Source: NCEH01 sp043195125
Lineage (GTDB): Bacteria > Pseudomonadota > Alphaproteobacteria > Rhizobiales > Xanthobacteraceae
NCBI RefSeq assembly: GCF_043195125.1
Contig: NZ_JBAFWR010000008.1
DNA length: 64,000 nt
Reading direction: 5' to 3' (one strand)
The notes below the pieces were generated by a model, which saw only the letters and a program-made list of their open reading frames with translations, made no database searches and had not been told where the DNA came from. The position numbers were made by a program, and so were the translations under genes. Each line of letters begins with the position of its first letter. The first letter of the stretch is position 1. This document shows positions 36,855 to 45,752 of this stretch, in pieces.

Positions 36855-37772
36855 TCAGCCGCCGCGACGGCCGAAATCCGGCGCGGCGGTTTCCTGCCCC
36901 TGCTCGATGATCGATTTGCGGATCGCACGGGTGCGCGTGAAATGCGCGAACAGGGCATCCCCGTCGCCATAGCGGATCGCCCGCTGGAGCTGCATGAGAT
37001 CCTCATTGAAGCGCGCGAGCATCTCCAGCACCGCCTCGCGATTGTAGAGGAACACGTCGCGCCACATGGTGGGGTCGGATGCCGCGATGCGGGTGAAGTC
37101 GCGGAAACCGCCAGCCGAGAATTTGATCACCTCGGAGGTGAGCGTCTGCTCCAGATGCTCGGCGGTGCCAACGATATTGTAGGCGATGAGGTGCGGCACG
37201 TGGCTGGTGATGGCCAGCACCAAATCATGATGCTGCGCCGACATCTGCTCGACATTGGAGCCGAAGCCGCGCCAGAGCGCCGAGAGCTTTTCCACCGCCG
37301 CAGCGTCCGCCCCCTCGGGCGGGGTGACGATGCACCAGCGGTTCTCGAACAGGGTGGCGAACCCCGCCTCGGGGCCTGAAAACTCCGTGCCCGCCACCGG
37401 ATGGGCCGGCACGAGATGGGCATAGGGCGGTACGAACGGCGCCATGGCCTCGAGCACGGCCCCCTTCACCGAACCCACGTCGGAAAGGATGGCCCCCGCC
37501 TTCAGATGCGGCCCGGCCTGCGCCGCCACCGCGCCCGATGCACCCACCGGAACGGCGGCGATGACGATATCGGCACCGCGCACCGCGTCGACGACGCTCT
37601 CCGTCACGGCGTCGGCGAAGCCGAGCGCCCGCACGCACGCGCGCACGCCGGAATCGGCATCGAACACCACGACTTCCCCGGCCAGCCCCTTCTCGCGTGC
37701 CGCACGGGCGACGGACGACCCGATCAGACCGGCGCCGATGACGGCGAGACGGCCGACGAGCGGCGCGTTCAA
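36855..37772 (-). CDS. Prephenate/arogenate dehydrogenase
   Basis: This 305-residue NAD(P)-dependent dehydrogenase of tyrosine synthesis has Rossmann loop VIGAGLIGSSVARAAREKGL, substrate-site HPVAGTEFSGPEAG and the helical dimerisation half with LAITSHVPHLIAYNIVG. No chorismate mutase or ACT domain is fused. Its ATG overlaps the hisC stop by 4 bp. In this context it would oxidise prephenate or arogenate and work with the adjacent aminotransferase. Confidence 0.92.
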   Translation of the reverse strand: MNAPLVGRLAVIGAGLIGSSVARAAREKGLAGEVVVFDADSGVRACVRALGFADAVTESVVDAVRGADIVIAAVPVGASGAVAAQAGPHLKAGAILSDVGSVKGAVLEAMAPFVPPYAHLVPAHPVAGTEFSGPEAGFATLFENRWCIVTPPEGADAAAVEKLSALWRGFGSNVEQMSAQHHDLVLAITSHVPHLIAYNIVGTAEHLEQTLTSEVIKFSAGGFRDFTRIAASDPTMWRDVFLYNREAVLEMLARFNEDLMQLQRAIRYGDGDALFAHFTRTRAIRKSIIEQGQETAAPDFGRRGG

Positions 37773-38899
37773 CGCTCCGCCCCCGAGAGGAAGGCGGCGA
37801 GCGCTTCCACCGCGCGGCGGTTCGCTTCCTCGGTCCCGACCGTCATGCGCAGCGCATTCGGCAGGCCGTAGGAGGCGACGGCGCGCAGAATCAGACCACG
37901 CGCGCTGAGGAAGGCATCCGCGTCCTTGGCGGTGCGGCCAGGGGTCTCGTCGAAATGGATCAGCACGAAATTGGCAACCGAGGGCGTCACCTTCAGGCCC
38001 AGCTTTCCGATCTCGTCGGTCAGCCAGGGCAGCCAGTGCTCATTGTGCGCGACGGCGAGATCCACATGGGCCGTGTCGGCGATGGCCGCCGCACCGGCCA
38101 GCAGCGCCGGGGTGTTCATGTTGAACGGGCCGCGGATGCGGTTCATGGCATCGAGCACCGCCGCCGGCCCCACCGCCCAGCCGACCCGCAGGGCCGCCAG
38201 CCCGTGGATCTTGGAGAAGGTGCGGGTCATGATCACGTTCTCGGCGGAGAGCGCCAGCTCCAGCCCGGTCTCGTAATCGTTGCGGCGGACATATTCCGCA
38301 TAGGCGGCGTCCAGCACCAGCAGCACGTTGCCCGGCAAAGCGGCATGCAGGCGGCGCACTTCCTCGAACGGCAGGTAGGTGCCGGTGGGATTGTTGGGGT
38401 TCGCCAGGAACACCACCTTCGTGCGTGGCGTCACGGCAGCGAGCAGCGCATCCACGCTCGCGGTGTGGTCGCGCTCCGGTGCCACCACTGGCTTGCCGCC
38501 CGCCGCCATCGTGGCGATAGGGTACACCAGGAAGCCGAACTGGCTGTAGACCGCCTCGTCGCCCGGCCCGATGAAGGCATTGGCGATCATGGAGAGGATT
38601 TCGTCCGAACCCGCGCCGCAGATGATGCGGTCGGGATCAATGCCGAACGTGTGCCCGATGGCCCGGCGCAGCACGCCGGCGGTGCCGTCGGGATAATCCT
38701 GCAGATGCGCGCCGGCTTCCGCGAACGCCTTCATCGCCTCGGGGCTCGGTCCCACCGGGGTTTCGTTGGACGAAAGCTTGAACACCTTCTCGACGCCGTG
38801 CGCATGGCTCTTGCCCGGCACATAGGCGCGGATATCGAGCACGCCGGGGCGCGGCTCGGGGCGGACGGGAAGACGGGGGCTTTGCGCGGCGGTGGACAT
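37769..38899 (-). CDS. hisC: Histidinol-phosphate/aromatic aminotransferase, HisC family
   Basis: The 376-residue PLP aminotransferase has KLSSNETPVGPSP, GAGSDEILSMI, NPNNPTGTYLP, the DAAYAEY motif and the PLP lysine in TRTFSKIHGLAALRVGW. The family catalyses histidinol phosphate formation, and copies beside tyrC often aminate prephenate or aromatic keto acids, so the role here may be aromatic rather than histidine synthesis. ATG 38899 has GGAG 6 nt upstream. It overlaps the dehydrogenase gene by 4 bp. Confidence 0.9.
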   Translation of the reverse strand: MSTAAQSPRLPVRPEPRPGVLDIRAYVPGKSHAHGVEKVFKLSSNETPVGPSPEAMKAFAEAGAHLQDYPDGTAGVLRRAIGHTFGIDPDRIICGAGSDEILSMIANAFIGPGDEAVYSQFGFLVYPIATMAAGGKPVVAPERDHTASVDALLAAVTPRTKVVFLANPNNPTGTYLPFEEVRRLHAALPGNVLLVLDAAYAEYVRRNDYETGLELALSAENVIMTRTFSKIHGLAALRVGWAVGPAAVLDAMNRIRGPFNMNTPALLAGAAAIADTAHVDLAVAHNEHWLPWLTDEIGKLGLKVTPSVANFVLIHFDETPGRTAKDADAFLSARGLILRAVASYGLPNALRMTVGTEEANRRAVEALAAFLSGAER

Positions 38900-38914
38900 A
38901 CTCGACTCCACAGG

Positions 38915-39766
38915 TCACGAACGGGGGATGCCGTCCGCGCCAAGACGATAGGGGGCGGCGTGGCTGCCCACGGGGATAACGGCGTTGATCTGCGCGCCGG
39001 CCTGGCGCAGGGCGTCCAGCGCCGGGTCGCGGAAGCCCGAGGGCACGCTGAGCAGCACGGCGGCCTGACCGGGGGCGCGGTCGGCGGCGACCAGCATGTC
39101 GCCCTGCCCGCCCAGCGCGCCGGCAGCCCGTGCGCTCCAGCCGGACAGATGCAGGCTCCAGGTCTCCACCTCGGTCACGGCGGCATCGTTGATCGGGTGC
39201 GAGACCACGAATACCGGCAGCCCGGCGGGATGGTCCGCCCGCTCGACGAACGGCAGACGCGCGATGATCTTGGGCGCATTGCTGCCTTCCAGCGCCGTCC
39301 ACCAGGCATCGCCGACGGACAGAGCGGAGGCCGGGAGCAGGCCCAGGTCGCCCTTGGAGCCCACCACTGCCTCGATCACCCCGCGCGGCCCCATATGGGT
39401 CACGAACGGCGTGGTGAAGCCGAAATGAAAGCGGGCGCTGTCGCGCATCTGCGGCTCACCCACCGAGAGGTCGGCATGCACCGCATAGGGCGCCTGGACA
39501 TAGGTGAAGGTGGAGATGATGACGCGCCAGATGCTCTCGACGGTGTCGAGCGGGAGCAGGCCGGCGTGCCGGTCCACGAGCCGGCGCATCATCGCGGCCT
39601 CGCGGGCGGGGCGGAAGGCGGAGCCTTCGCTCTGGTTGCGCTTCACCGCGACCAGGCGATCGATGATCTCGCCGCGCTCCATGAGGAGGCGGTGCATGGC
39701 TTCGTCGATGCGATCGATCTCGGCGCGCAGGTCGGCGAGAACGGGAGGGGGAGCTGATGAATTCAT
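38915..39766 (-). CDS. Chorismate mutase with a dehydratase-like C-terminus
   Basis: The protein, about 283 residues, starts with an AroQ-type chorismate mutase helix bundle (ADLRAEIDRIDEAMHRLLME, DRLVAVKR, FRPAREAAMMRRLVDRHAG). The remaining 190 residues recall the binding-protein fold of prephenate dehydratase (AVVGSKGDLGLLPASALSVG, LPVFVVSHP), but a clear T-R-F catalytic motif is not seen. It is the first gene of the operon with hisC and tyrC. ATG 39766 is preferred; GTG 39775 is also in frame. Confidence 0.8.
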   Translation of the reverse strand: MNSSAPPPVLADLRAEIDRIDEAMHRLLMERGEIIDRLVAVKRNQSEGSAFRPAREAAMMRRLVDRHAGLLPLDTVESIWRVIISTFTYVQAPYAVHADLSVGEPQMRDSARFHFGFTTPFVTHMGPRGVIEAVVGSKGDLGLLPASALSVGDAWWTALEGSNAPKIIARLPFVERADHPAGLPVFVVSHPINDAAVTEVETWSLHLSGWSARAAGALGGQGDMLVAADRAPGQAAVLLSVPSGFRDPALDALRQAGAQINAVIPVGSHAAPYRLGADGIPRS

Positions 39767-39860
39767 GGGGCTCACAATCGGGCTGATCCTCTACCCCCAG
39801 AACGCCGCAAGATCAAAAGCTATGTTTTGCCGCCTCCTCGCCCCGGTCGCCGGAGCGGTG

Positions 39861-40505
39861 TCACTGCCCCTTGCCGAGCACCATGGTGGAAGCGGTGCGC
39901 AGGATGATCCAGACATCGGTCTTGAACCAGTCCAGCGGGTCCAGCAGACGCATGGCATAGGCATGGTCGTAGGACACTTTCGACCGCACGTCCTCGATGG
40001 AGGCGTCATAGCCCTGGTTCACCTGGGCAAGGCCGGTGATGCCGGGCTTCAGGCCGAACATGCGCTCGGTATAGAAGGGAATCTCGGTTTCCAGCTTGGC
40101 GAAGAAGGCCGGCCGTTCCGGGCGCGGGCCGACGATCGACATCTCGCCCTTGAGCACATTGAGCGCCTGCGGCAGCTCGTCGATGCGGGTCTTGCGCATG
40201 AAGCGGCCGATCGGCGTGACGCGCGGATCGTTGGCGGTGGCCCAGACCGCGCCGGTGCGCGCCTCCGCGTCCACATACATGGTGCGGAACTTGTAGAGAT
40301 AAAACAGATGGGTGCAGGTGGGCGTCGCCTGGCCCACGCGCAGCTGGCGATAGAGCACCGGGCCGCGCGAGGTGAGCTTGATCGCCAGCGCCACCGGCAG
40401 GAACGCCACCGCCAGGACGCACGTCGCGACAAGGCCCACGACGATATCGAACGCGCGTTTCCCCAGGCGCACCATGGGATGCGTAAAATCCGCGTCGAAA
40501 CTCAC
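39861..40505 (-). CDS. Exopolysaccharide sugar transferase (initiating, ExoY/WcaJ type)
   Basis: This 214-residue bacterial sugar transferase would load the first sugar phosphate onto undecaprenyl phosphate. It has one membrane segment (FDIVVGLVATCVLAVAFLPVA), then the family signatures LYKFRTMYVDAE, RKTRIDELPQALNVLKGEMS, VGPRPERPAF and KPGITGLAQVNQGYD. The start is read as GTG 40505, overlapping the upstream glycosyltransferase stop (GTGA); ATG 40475 is an alternative. It is the last gene of the minus-strand half of the polysaccharide cluster. Confidence 0.9.
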   Translation of the reverse strand: MSFDADFTHPMVRLGKRAFDIVVGLVATCVLAVAFLPVALAIKLTSRGPVLYRQLRVGQATPTCTHLFYLYKFRTMYVDAEARTGAVWATANDPRVTPIGRFMRKTRIDELPQALNVLKGEMSIVGPRPERPAFFAKLETEIPFYTERMFGLKPGITGLAQVNQGYDASIEDVRSKVSYDHAYAMRLLDPLDWFKTDVWIILRTASTMVLGKGQ

Positions 40506-41668
40506 GACTCCGTTCCCCCCGCCCGATGCCAGCGTCCCTTGTCCCGCCCGGCGATCTGGCGAATCCCTCCGACCAGCCCCGCCGCGTGCCCTTCCACGAA
40601 ATAGGCCGCGAATCGCGCCGCGCGGGGAAGATTGCCGCGATGCGTCATGGCGACGCCGGCCAGCAGATAGAAGGCGATCTGCCCGCCAAGCAGCAGCTGG
40701 TACAGCCCAATGCCCTCGAAAGCGAGCACCAGATTGCTCAGCAACGCCACCACCAGCAACAGCGGCACCAATGCGCGCAGCGCCTTGCCCGAAAGGAAGA
40801 CGAAGGCGAGGCCCGGCCGGCGCGGGTCTGCCAGGCGCCACAGGCGCAGGGCCTGCTGGACGTTGCCCGAGGAAATGCGCACGCGGCGGCGGAATTCCTG
40901 GCCCCGGCGGGTGCGCTCCTCCTCGGTGGCGACGATGTTCAGATCGTAGACCGCCCGCGCTCCGCCGGCGACGATTCCCATGGGCAGGAGCACGTCGTCA
41001 TTGATCGTGTCCCCCGGCAGGGGCGTCCACAGGGCGCGGCGGAACAGATAGAAGGCGCCGTGCACGCCGAACGGCGCGCTCAAGGCGGCCTCGTCGGCCT
41101 TGATGGCGGTCTGGTACGCCCAATAGCCCGCTTCCCCCGCGCTGCCCGCCGCCTTCAGCGCGTAGGTGCCCGCCACCACTCCGACCTCGGTCCGCGAGAA
41201 ATGCGCGGCTGCGCGCATCAGGGCATCGGCGGAGAGGGTCGCCGAGGCGTCGGACAACGCGACGATGCCATCGGAGATGGACCCGATCACCTCGTTCAGC
41301 ACCGCGACCTTGCCGCGATTGACCGGGAAGGCGCGCACCTCCGCGCTCAGGCCCGCGCATTCGGGGGACGACAGCGCGGCGCGGGCGATCTCCGCCGTTC
41401 CGTCGGTGCAGCCGTCGCAGGCGACGATCACATGCAGGCGGTCGCGCGGATAGGCGAGGCGCGCACAATCGCGCAGCTTGAGCGCGATGAAGCCCGCCTC
41501 CTGATAGGCCGGAATGACAAAGGTGACGAACGGCAGCCCGGCGGCGGCGCCGAGCGGCGGAAGGGGCGGAACGGGCCGCAGGCGGGCCAGCAGCCGCAGG
41601 GCCACGGGGTAGACGGCATGGTGATAGACCACGCCCGCGACGCTCACCCAGAACAGGATCTGAAGCAT
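40502..41668 (-). CDS. Membrane glycosyltransferase family 2
   Basis: The 388-residue GT-A enzyme has an N-terminal membrane helix, nucleotide-sugar motifs FVIPAYQEAGFIALKL, VACDGCTDGT and ALSDASATL, an acceptor-site NDDVLLPMGI and a QEFRRRVR segment resembling the QxxRW motif. Two or three C-terminal helices (LVPLLLVVALLSNLVLAF, LLLGGQIAFYLLAGVA) follow. It probably extends the lipid-linked sugar of the exopolysaccharide. ATG 41668 overlaps the stop of the upstream GT4 gene (TGATG). Confidence 0.88.
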   Translation of the reverse strand: MLQILFWVSVAGVVYHHAVYPVALRLLARLRPVPPLPPLGAAAGLPFVTFVIPAYQEAGFIALKLRDCARLAYPRDRLHVIVACDGCTDGTAEIARAALSSPECAGLSAEVRAFPVNRGKVAVLNEVIGSISDGIVALSDASATLSADALMRAAAHFSRTEVGVVAGTYALKAAGSAGEAGYWAYQTAIKADEAALSAPFGVHGAFYLFRRALWTPLPGDTINDDVLLPMGIVAGGARAVYDLNIVATEEERTRRGQEFRRRVRISSGNVQQALRLWRLADPRRPGLAFVFLSGKALRALVPLLLVVALLSNLVLAFEGIGLYQLLLGGQIAFYLLAGVAMTHRGNLPRAARFAAYFVEGHAAGLVGGIRQIAGRDKGRWHRAGGTES

Positions 41669-42756
41669 CAGCACGGCGCGCGCCCTGCCATGAGATCCTG
41701 ATAAGCCTCAATCATCCGCTCCCAGGAGAAATGGGCGCTCACGAAAGCGCGCGGCGCAACCGGCGCGGGAGCGGCCAGCGCGGCTCGGAGCGCCGCCGCG
41801 AGTGCCGACGGGTCCTCCGGCGGCACGAGCCGTCCGGAGGCGGGGCACACCGCCTCGCGCAGGGAGCCCACATCGCTCGCCACCACCGGAATATCGCACG
41901 CCTGCGCCTCGAGCACCGACAGCGGCAGGCCCTCGTTGCGGGAGGGCAGACAGAACAGGTCGAGGGCGGGCAGCACCTCGGGCATGTCGCCGCGATGACC
42001 GAGGAAATGGACCCGGTCCGCGATCCCGAGTTCGCCCGCAAGCTGGCGCAGAGCCTCCATGGCGCTGCCCTGGCCGATCAGGGCCAGCCGCGCCTCCGGC
42101 ACCGCCACCATGGCGCGCAGCAGCACGTCATGGCCCTTCACCGGCTCCAGCCGCCCCGCCGACCCCACGAGCGCGCCCTCGGCCGGCAGGCCGAGACGGG
42201 CCCGTGCCGCCGCGCGCGGGCCGGGGCGAAAGCGCTCGGTGTCCACCGCATTGGAGATCACCCGCACCTGGGCGCCCGGCATCACGGTGCGTGACACTGC
42301 GGCCACGGCCTGCGACACCGCGACCACCTGCGGCCGCACGATGCGCGCCATGGCGGCCGTGAGGGTGCGCTGCTGCGGCGCGTCATAATGCCAGGAATCG
42401 TGCTCGACATAGGCAAGGACGGGGACCCCCGCCAACCGCGCGGCAAGGCCGCCGTAGATCAGCGGGCCGATATGATGGACGAGGACCGCACGCGGCTTCA
42501 ACGCACGCAAACGCGCGGCGAGCGCGAACACCAGGCCGGGCCGCAGGCCGGGCGCCTTGGCGAGCCCCTCCACTGGACCGGCCTGCGCCAAGGCGGGCCA
42601 GGCGTCCACGAGGCTTTGGGTGGTACCGTCCAGGCTGAAAACGGGATTCGATCCGGGCAAGCGGCGCGCGAGCTCAAGGGCCAGCACTTCGATCCCGCCC
42701 GGAGCGAGGCACTGCACGATCTGCACCAGTGCGCCGGACACGAATCCCCCTGTCAT
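41668..42756 (-). CDS. Glycosyltransferase family 4
   Basis: The 362-residue GT-B enzyme has an N-terminal acceptor domain with CLAPGGIEVLALELARRL, the inter-domain SAGRLEPVKGHDVLLRA and the donor-site E-x7-E in RNEGLPLSVLEAQACDIPVVAS. It is the first gene of the minus-strand arm of the polysaccharide cluster, and its start lies 171 bp from the divergent STAS gene. Donor and acceptor sugars are unknown. Confidence 0.9.
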   Translation of the reverse strand: MTGGFVSGALVQIVQCLAPGGIEVLALELARRLPGSNPVFSLDGTTQSLVDAWPALAQAGPVEGLAKAPGLRPGLVFALAARLRALKPRAVLVHHIGPLIYGGLAARLAGVPVLAYVEHDSWHYDAPQQRTLTAAMARIVRPQVVAVSQAVAAVSRTVMPGAQVRVISNAVDTERFRPGPRAAARARLGLPAEGALVGSAGRLEPVKGHDVLLRAMVAVPEARLALIGQGSAMEALRQLAGELGIADRVHFLGHRGDMPEVLPALDLFCLPSRNEGLPLSVLEAQACDIPVVASDVGSLREAVCPASGRLVPPEDPSALAAALRAALAAPAPVAPRAFVSAHFSWERMIEAYQDLMAGRAPC

Positions 42757-42927
42757 CGGCCATTATTCACCACTCATTAAGGTAAATGGTTCCTTGTTGC
42801 GAGCGAGCGATGCTGCGACACAACATGCTCGATTCGCACGGCAGGGGACGGGGCGCGCCAACGCGCGCGCCGGCACGGCGAACCGGGCGTTCGTGGCACC
42901 GCTGAAGACCAACCGGGTGGGCAATCA

Positions 42928-43209
42928 ATGTCAAAGTTGGTTCAGATCGTCGAGGACATGGACGCCGCGTCCATGGCTAAGCTTAAGCCTGTATTTGAAG
43001 AATTGGGAACCGCCAGTGACGACGTCACGCTCGATTTGAGCGCCGTGGATTTCATCGATTCCTCGGGCATCGGCGGTATCGTCTATCTCTACAAACGCCT
43101 GCGCGTCGCCGGCCGCACCTTGCGCCTGCGCGGCGCGAGCGGGCAGCCCATGCGGCTCATCAATCACCTGCGCCTCGCCGACCTGACGGAAGAGAGCTGC
43201 CCCTCATGA
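42928..43209 (+). CDS. STAS-domain anti-sigma factor antagonist-like protein
   Basis: The 93-residue single-domain STAS protein has the conserved phosphorylatable serine region VDFIDSSGIGGIVYLYKRL. Such proteins switch partners according to phosphorylation, freeing sigma factors or controlling exopolysaccharide export and biofilm genes. It is the first gene of the plus-strand arm of the polysaccharide cluster and overlaps the following lipoprotein gene by 4 bp. No partner kinase or phosphatase is in the window. Confidence 0.88.
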   Translation: MSKLVQIVEDMDAASMAKLKPVFEELGTASDDVTLDLSAVDFIDSSGIGGIVYLYKRLRVAGRTLRLRGASGQPMRLINHLRLADLTEESCPS

Positions 43210-43568
43210 GGATTGCGCACGATCCGATCGTGCTGGTGATCGTCGCGGGCCTCCTCACATCGGCCTGCGACACGGTCACCCATGTGCCCTGGCCGCCCAA
43301 GGGCACCGGGGGCATGGCGGAACGCCGGCCCTCGGAGGATCCGCGAATCGACGCCTTGCAACGGCGGCTCATGGTGCTGACCGAACGCAACGCGCGCTAT
43401 TACGCGGCGGCGGATTACGACGACGCGGAAATGATGCTCATCACCTTGCGCCGGCTCTCGGAGGGCGGCTTGCCGGAAGACGCGGAAATCCAGATGGCCC
43501 GCCTGAAGCGCAAGCTCGACCAGATCGAGCGCGCCCTCGCGAAGCCAAAGGACGAGCGGGCGCCGTGA
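43206..43568 (+). CDS. Small putative lipoprotein of the polysaccharide cluster
   Basis: The 120-residue protein has a short signal (IVLVIVAGLLTSAC) with a lipobox L-T-S-A-C21, then a charged helical domain (RIDALQRRLMVLTERNARYY, DDAEMMLITLRRLSEG, LKRKLDQIERALAKP). I recognise no family. It is translationally coupled to the STAS gene and 1 nt from the export gene, so it may assist the outer-membrane export channel. Confidence 0.75.
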   Translation: MRIAHDPIVLVIVAGLLTSACDTVTHVPWPPKGTGGMAERRPSEDPRIDALQRRLMVLTERNARYYAAADYDDAEMMLITLRRLSEGGLPEDAEIQMARLKRKLDQIERALAKPKDERAP

Positions 43569-43569
43569 C

Positions 43570-45750
43570 ATGCAAAGCCGCTGCGCGCCCCTCGCCGCTT
43601 CTGGTCCGCTCGCCTGGCTCTGTGCGGCGCTGATCGCGCTTGTGCTGGGCCTGTGCGGGCCGGCACGGGCGCAGACTGCCGGCGGCGGCCCGGGCGTGGG
43701 TGCGGGTGCGGGCGAGGAGGTTCGGCTGCGGATCGGCGATGTGCTCGCGATCGCCTTGCCGGGCGAACCCGCGCTCAACAAGGATCTGAACGTGGACCGG
43801 CGCGGCCGCGTCACCCTGCCGGAAGTCGGCGCGCTGGATGTCGCCGGCCGCACGCTGGCGGAGGCCACCACGCTGATCCGCACCACCCTGGCGCGCGCCT
43901 ATCGCGATCTCGAGCGGCTCACCGTCTCCCTCAAGGACCGGCGCCTCTACATCACCGTGCTTGGCTATGTGGACAAGCCCGGCGAAGTGGACCTGCCGGG
44001 AGATTCCACTGTGCAACAGGCGATCGGCGCGGCCGGCGGGCTGCTGCAGGGCGCCCAGCTCGACCGCCTCCAGGTGCGCCGGGGCACCCGCACCACCGTG
44101 TTCAACTACAAGCGCTATCTCGACACGGGCGATACCAGCCTGCTGCCGCAATTGCAGCCGCTCGACATCATCTTCGTGCCCGCCTCGCCGGCCACCGGGA
44201 ATGTGCAGATCAATTTCGACAGCCGCACCCTCGCCGAGCAGGGCGACGCCGCCGAATCCCCCTCCGCTGTGAAGGTGTTCGGCGAGGTGAGCCGGGCGGG
44301 CTCCTTCGCCTATAAGGAGGGGCTCAGCGTGGTCGACATGATCATGCGCGCCGGCGGCGTTACCCGCTTCTCCTCCATCGACCAGGTGCGCGTGATCGAC
44401 GGCGGGGAACCGAAGATCTTCAACCTGCGCAAATATCTCGATACCGGCGACGCGAAGCTGATGCCGCCGCTGAAGCCCGGCGCCACCATCTTCATTCCCA
44501 AGCAGGAAGACGAGATCCGCCGCTCGGTGCGCACTGTCTATGTCATCGGCGAGGTCGCCCGGCCCGGATCGCTCGAAGCGCCGCCCGATGCGCGCCTGGT
44601 CGAAATCCTCGCCAATGCCGGCGGCCCGACCCGCTTCGCCGACACGACGCGGGTGAAGATTCTCAAGGCCGACGGCACGGTCCAGCAATTCAACCTGTTC
44701 GCCTATACCGAGGGCGACAAGAAGCCCTTGCCGGAGATCCTGCCGGGCGATGCGGTGTTCGTGCCGGAGAAGATCGAGGCCTCCGATCGCCCCTCATGGC
44801 TGAAGGTCCCGCCCAATCGGGCGGTCGAGGTGATCGGCGCCGTACACCGGACCGGGCGCTACGAATGGTCCGACGAAATGACCTTGCTGGACCTCCTGGG
44901 CGAAGCGGGCGGGCCGACCCAGAACGGCGACATCGCCCATTTGCAGATCCTGAAGACGCGCCAGGGCGGCAAGGCGCTCGCCTTCGATCTCGGCGCCTTC
45001 ATCACCACGGGCGGCAAGATATCGGACCTGCCGAAGATCGAGGCCGGCGACGTGATCCGCGTGCCGCCGCTGCCCGATTCGCCCATCGACAACAAGGCCA
45101 AGTGGGTCCAGCTGGCCAAGGAAGATGCGATCTATGTGATGGGCCAGGTGGGCACCCCCGGCCGCTATGCCTTCAACAAGAACATGACCTTCATGGACAT
45201 TCTCACCGCAGCCAACGGGCCCACTTCCAACGCGGACCTGCGCAACGTGCGGGTGTCGCACCGCAACCAGCCCGGCTCGAAGGTCACCCAGGTCAATCTG
45301 GCGCAATATTTCGCCACCGGGGACGAGAAACTGCTGCCGAAGGTGCGCACCGGCGACGTGATCTTCGTGCCCGACCGCAACAACAAGGACTGGTTCGACG
45401 ATCCCGCCGAGAACACGGTGCGGGTGCTGGGCGCCGTGGGCAAGCCCGGCCGCTATCGCTTCGCCGCCAACATGACCCTGCTGGATCTTCTCGCGGAGGC
45501 CGGCGGCCCCACGGCGGATGCCTATCAGCAGCGCATCGTGGTGGTGAACCTTGGATGCTGCCGCGAGCAGGCCCGCGTGTTCGATCTGGTGGAATTCGCC
45601 CGCACCGGCGACATCACCATGCTGCCGGTGGTCGGCCCGGGGGATACCGTCTACGTGCCCAATTCCTCGCAGAGCGAGTGGAAGATTTTCGTCGATTCCA
45701 TGCGCAACATCCTGCCGGTGATCTCGCTCATTCTCGCGATGGGAGGCTGA
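43570..45750 (+). CDS. Polysaccharide export protein with six SLBB domains
   Basis: The 726-residue exported protein has a signal peptide (ALIALVLGLCGPARAQ), the poly-export motif VRLRIGDVLAIALPGEPALNKDLNVD, and then six SLBB-type repeats. The repeats open with ITVLGYVDKPGEV, VKVFGEVSRAGSF, VYVIGEVARPGSL, VEVIGAVHRTGRY, IYVMGQVGTPGRY and VRVLGAVGKPGRY. The C-terminus NILPVISLILAMGG is hydrophobic. Standard Wza-type channels have two or three SLBB units, so this is a long form that could span more of the periplasm. No lipobox is present, unlike Wza; the small lipoprotein upstream could supply the anchor. Confidence 0.9.
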   Translation: MQSRCAPLAASGPLAWLCAALIALVLGLCGPARAQTAGGGPGVGAGAGEEVRLRIGDVLAIALPGEPALNKDLNVDRRGRVTLPEVGALDVAGRTLAEATTLIRTTLARAYRDLERLTVSLKDRRLYITVLGYVDKPGEVDLPGDSTVQQAIGAAGGLLQGAQLDRLQVRRGTRTTVFNYKRYLDTGDTSLLPQLQPLDIIFVPASPATGNVQINFDSRTLAEQGDAAESPSAVKVFGEVSRAGSFAYKEGLSVVDMIMRAGGVTRFSSIDQVRVIDGGEPKIFNLRKYLDTGDAKLMPPLKPGATIFIPKQEDEIRRSVRTVYVIGEVARPGSLEAPPDARLVEILANAGGPTRFADTTRVKILKADGTVQQFNLFAYTEGDKKPLPEILPGDAVFVPEKIEASDRPSWLKVPPNRAVEVIGAVHRTGRYEWSDEMTLLDLLGEAGGPTQNGDIAHLQILKTRQGGKALAFDLGAFITTGGKISDLPKIEAGDVIRVPPLPDSPIDNKAKWVQLAKEDAIYVMGQVGTPGRYAFNKNMTFMDILTAANGPTSNADLRNVRVSHRNQPGSKVTQVNLAQYFATGDEKLLPKVRTGDVIFVPDRNNKDWFDDPAENTVRVLGAVGKPGRYRFAANMTLLDLLAEAGGPTADAYQQRIVVVNLGCCREQARVFDLVEFARTGDITMLPVVGPGDTVYVPNSSQSEWKIFVDSMRNILPVISLILAMGG

Positions 45751-45752
45751 CC

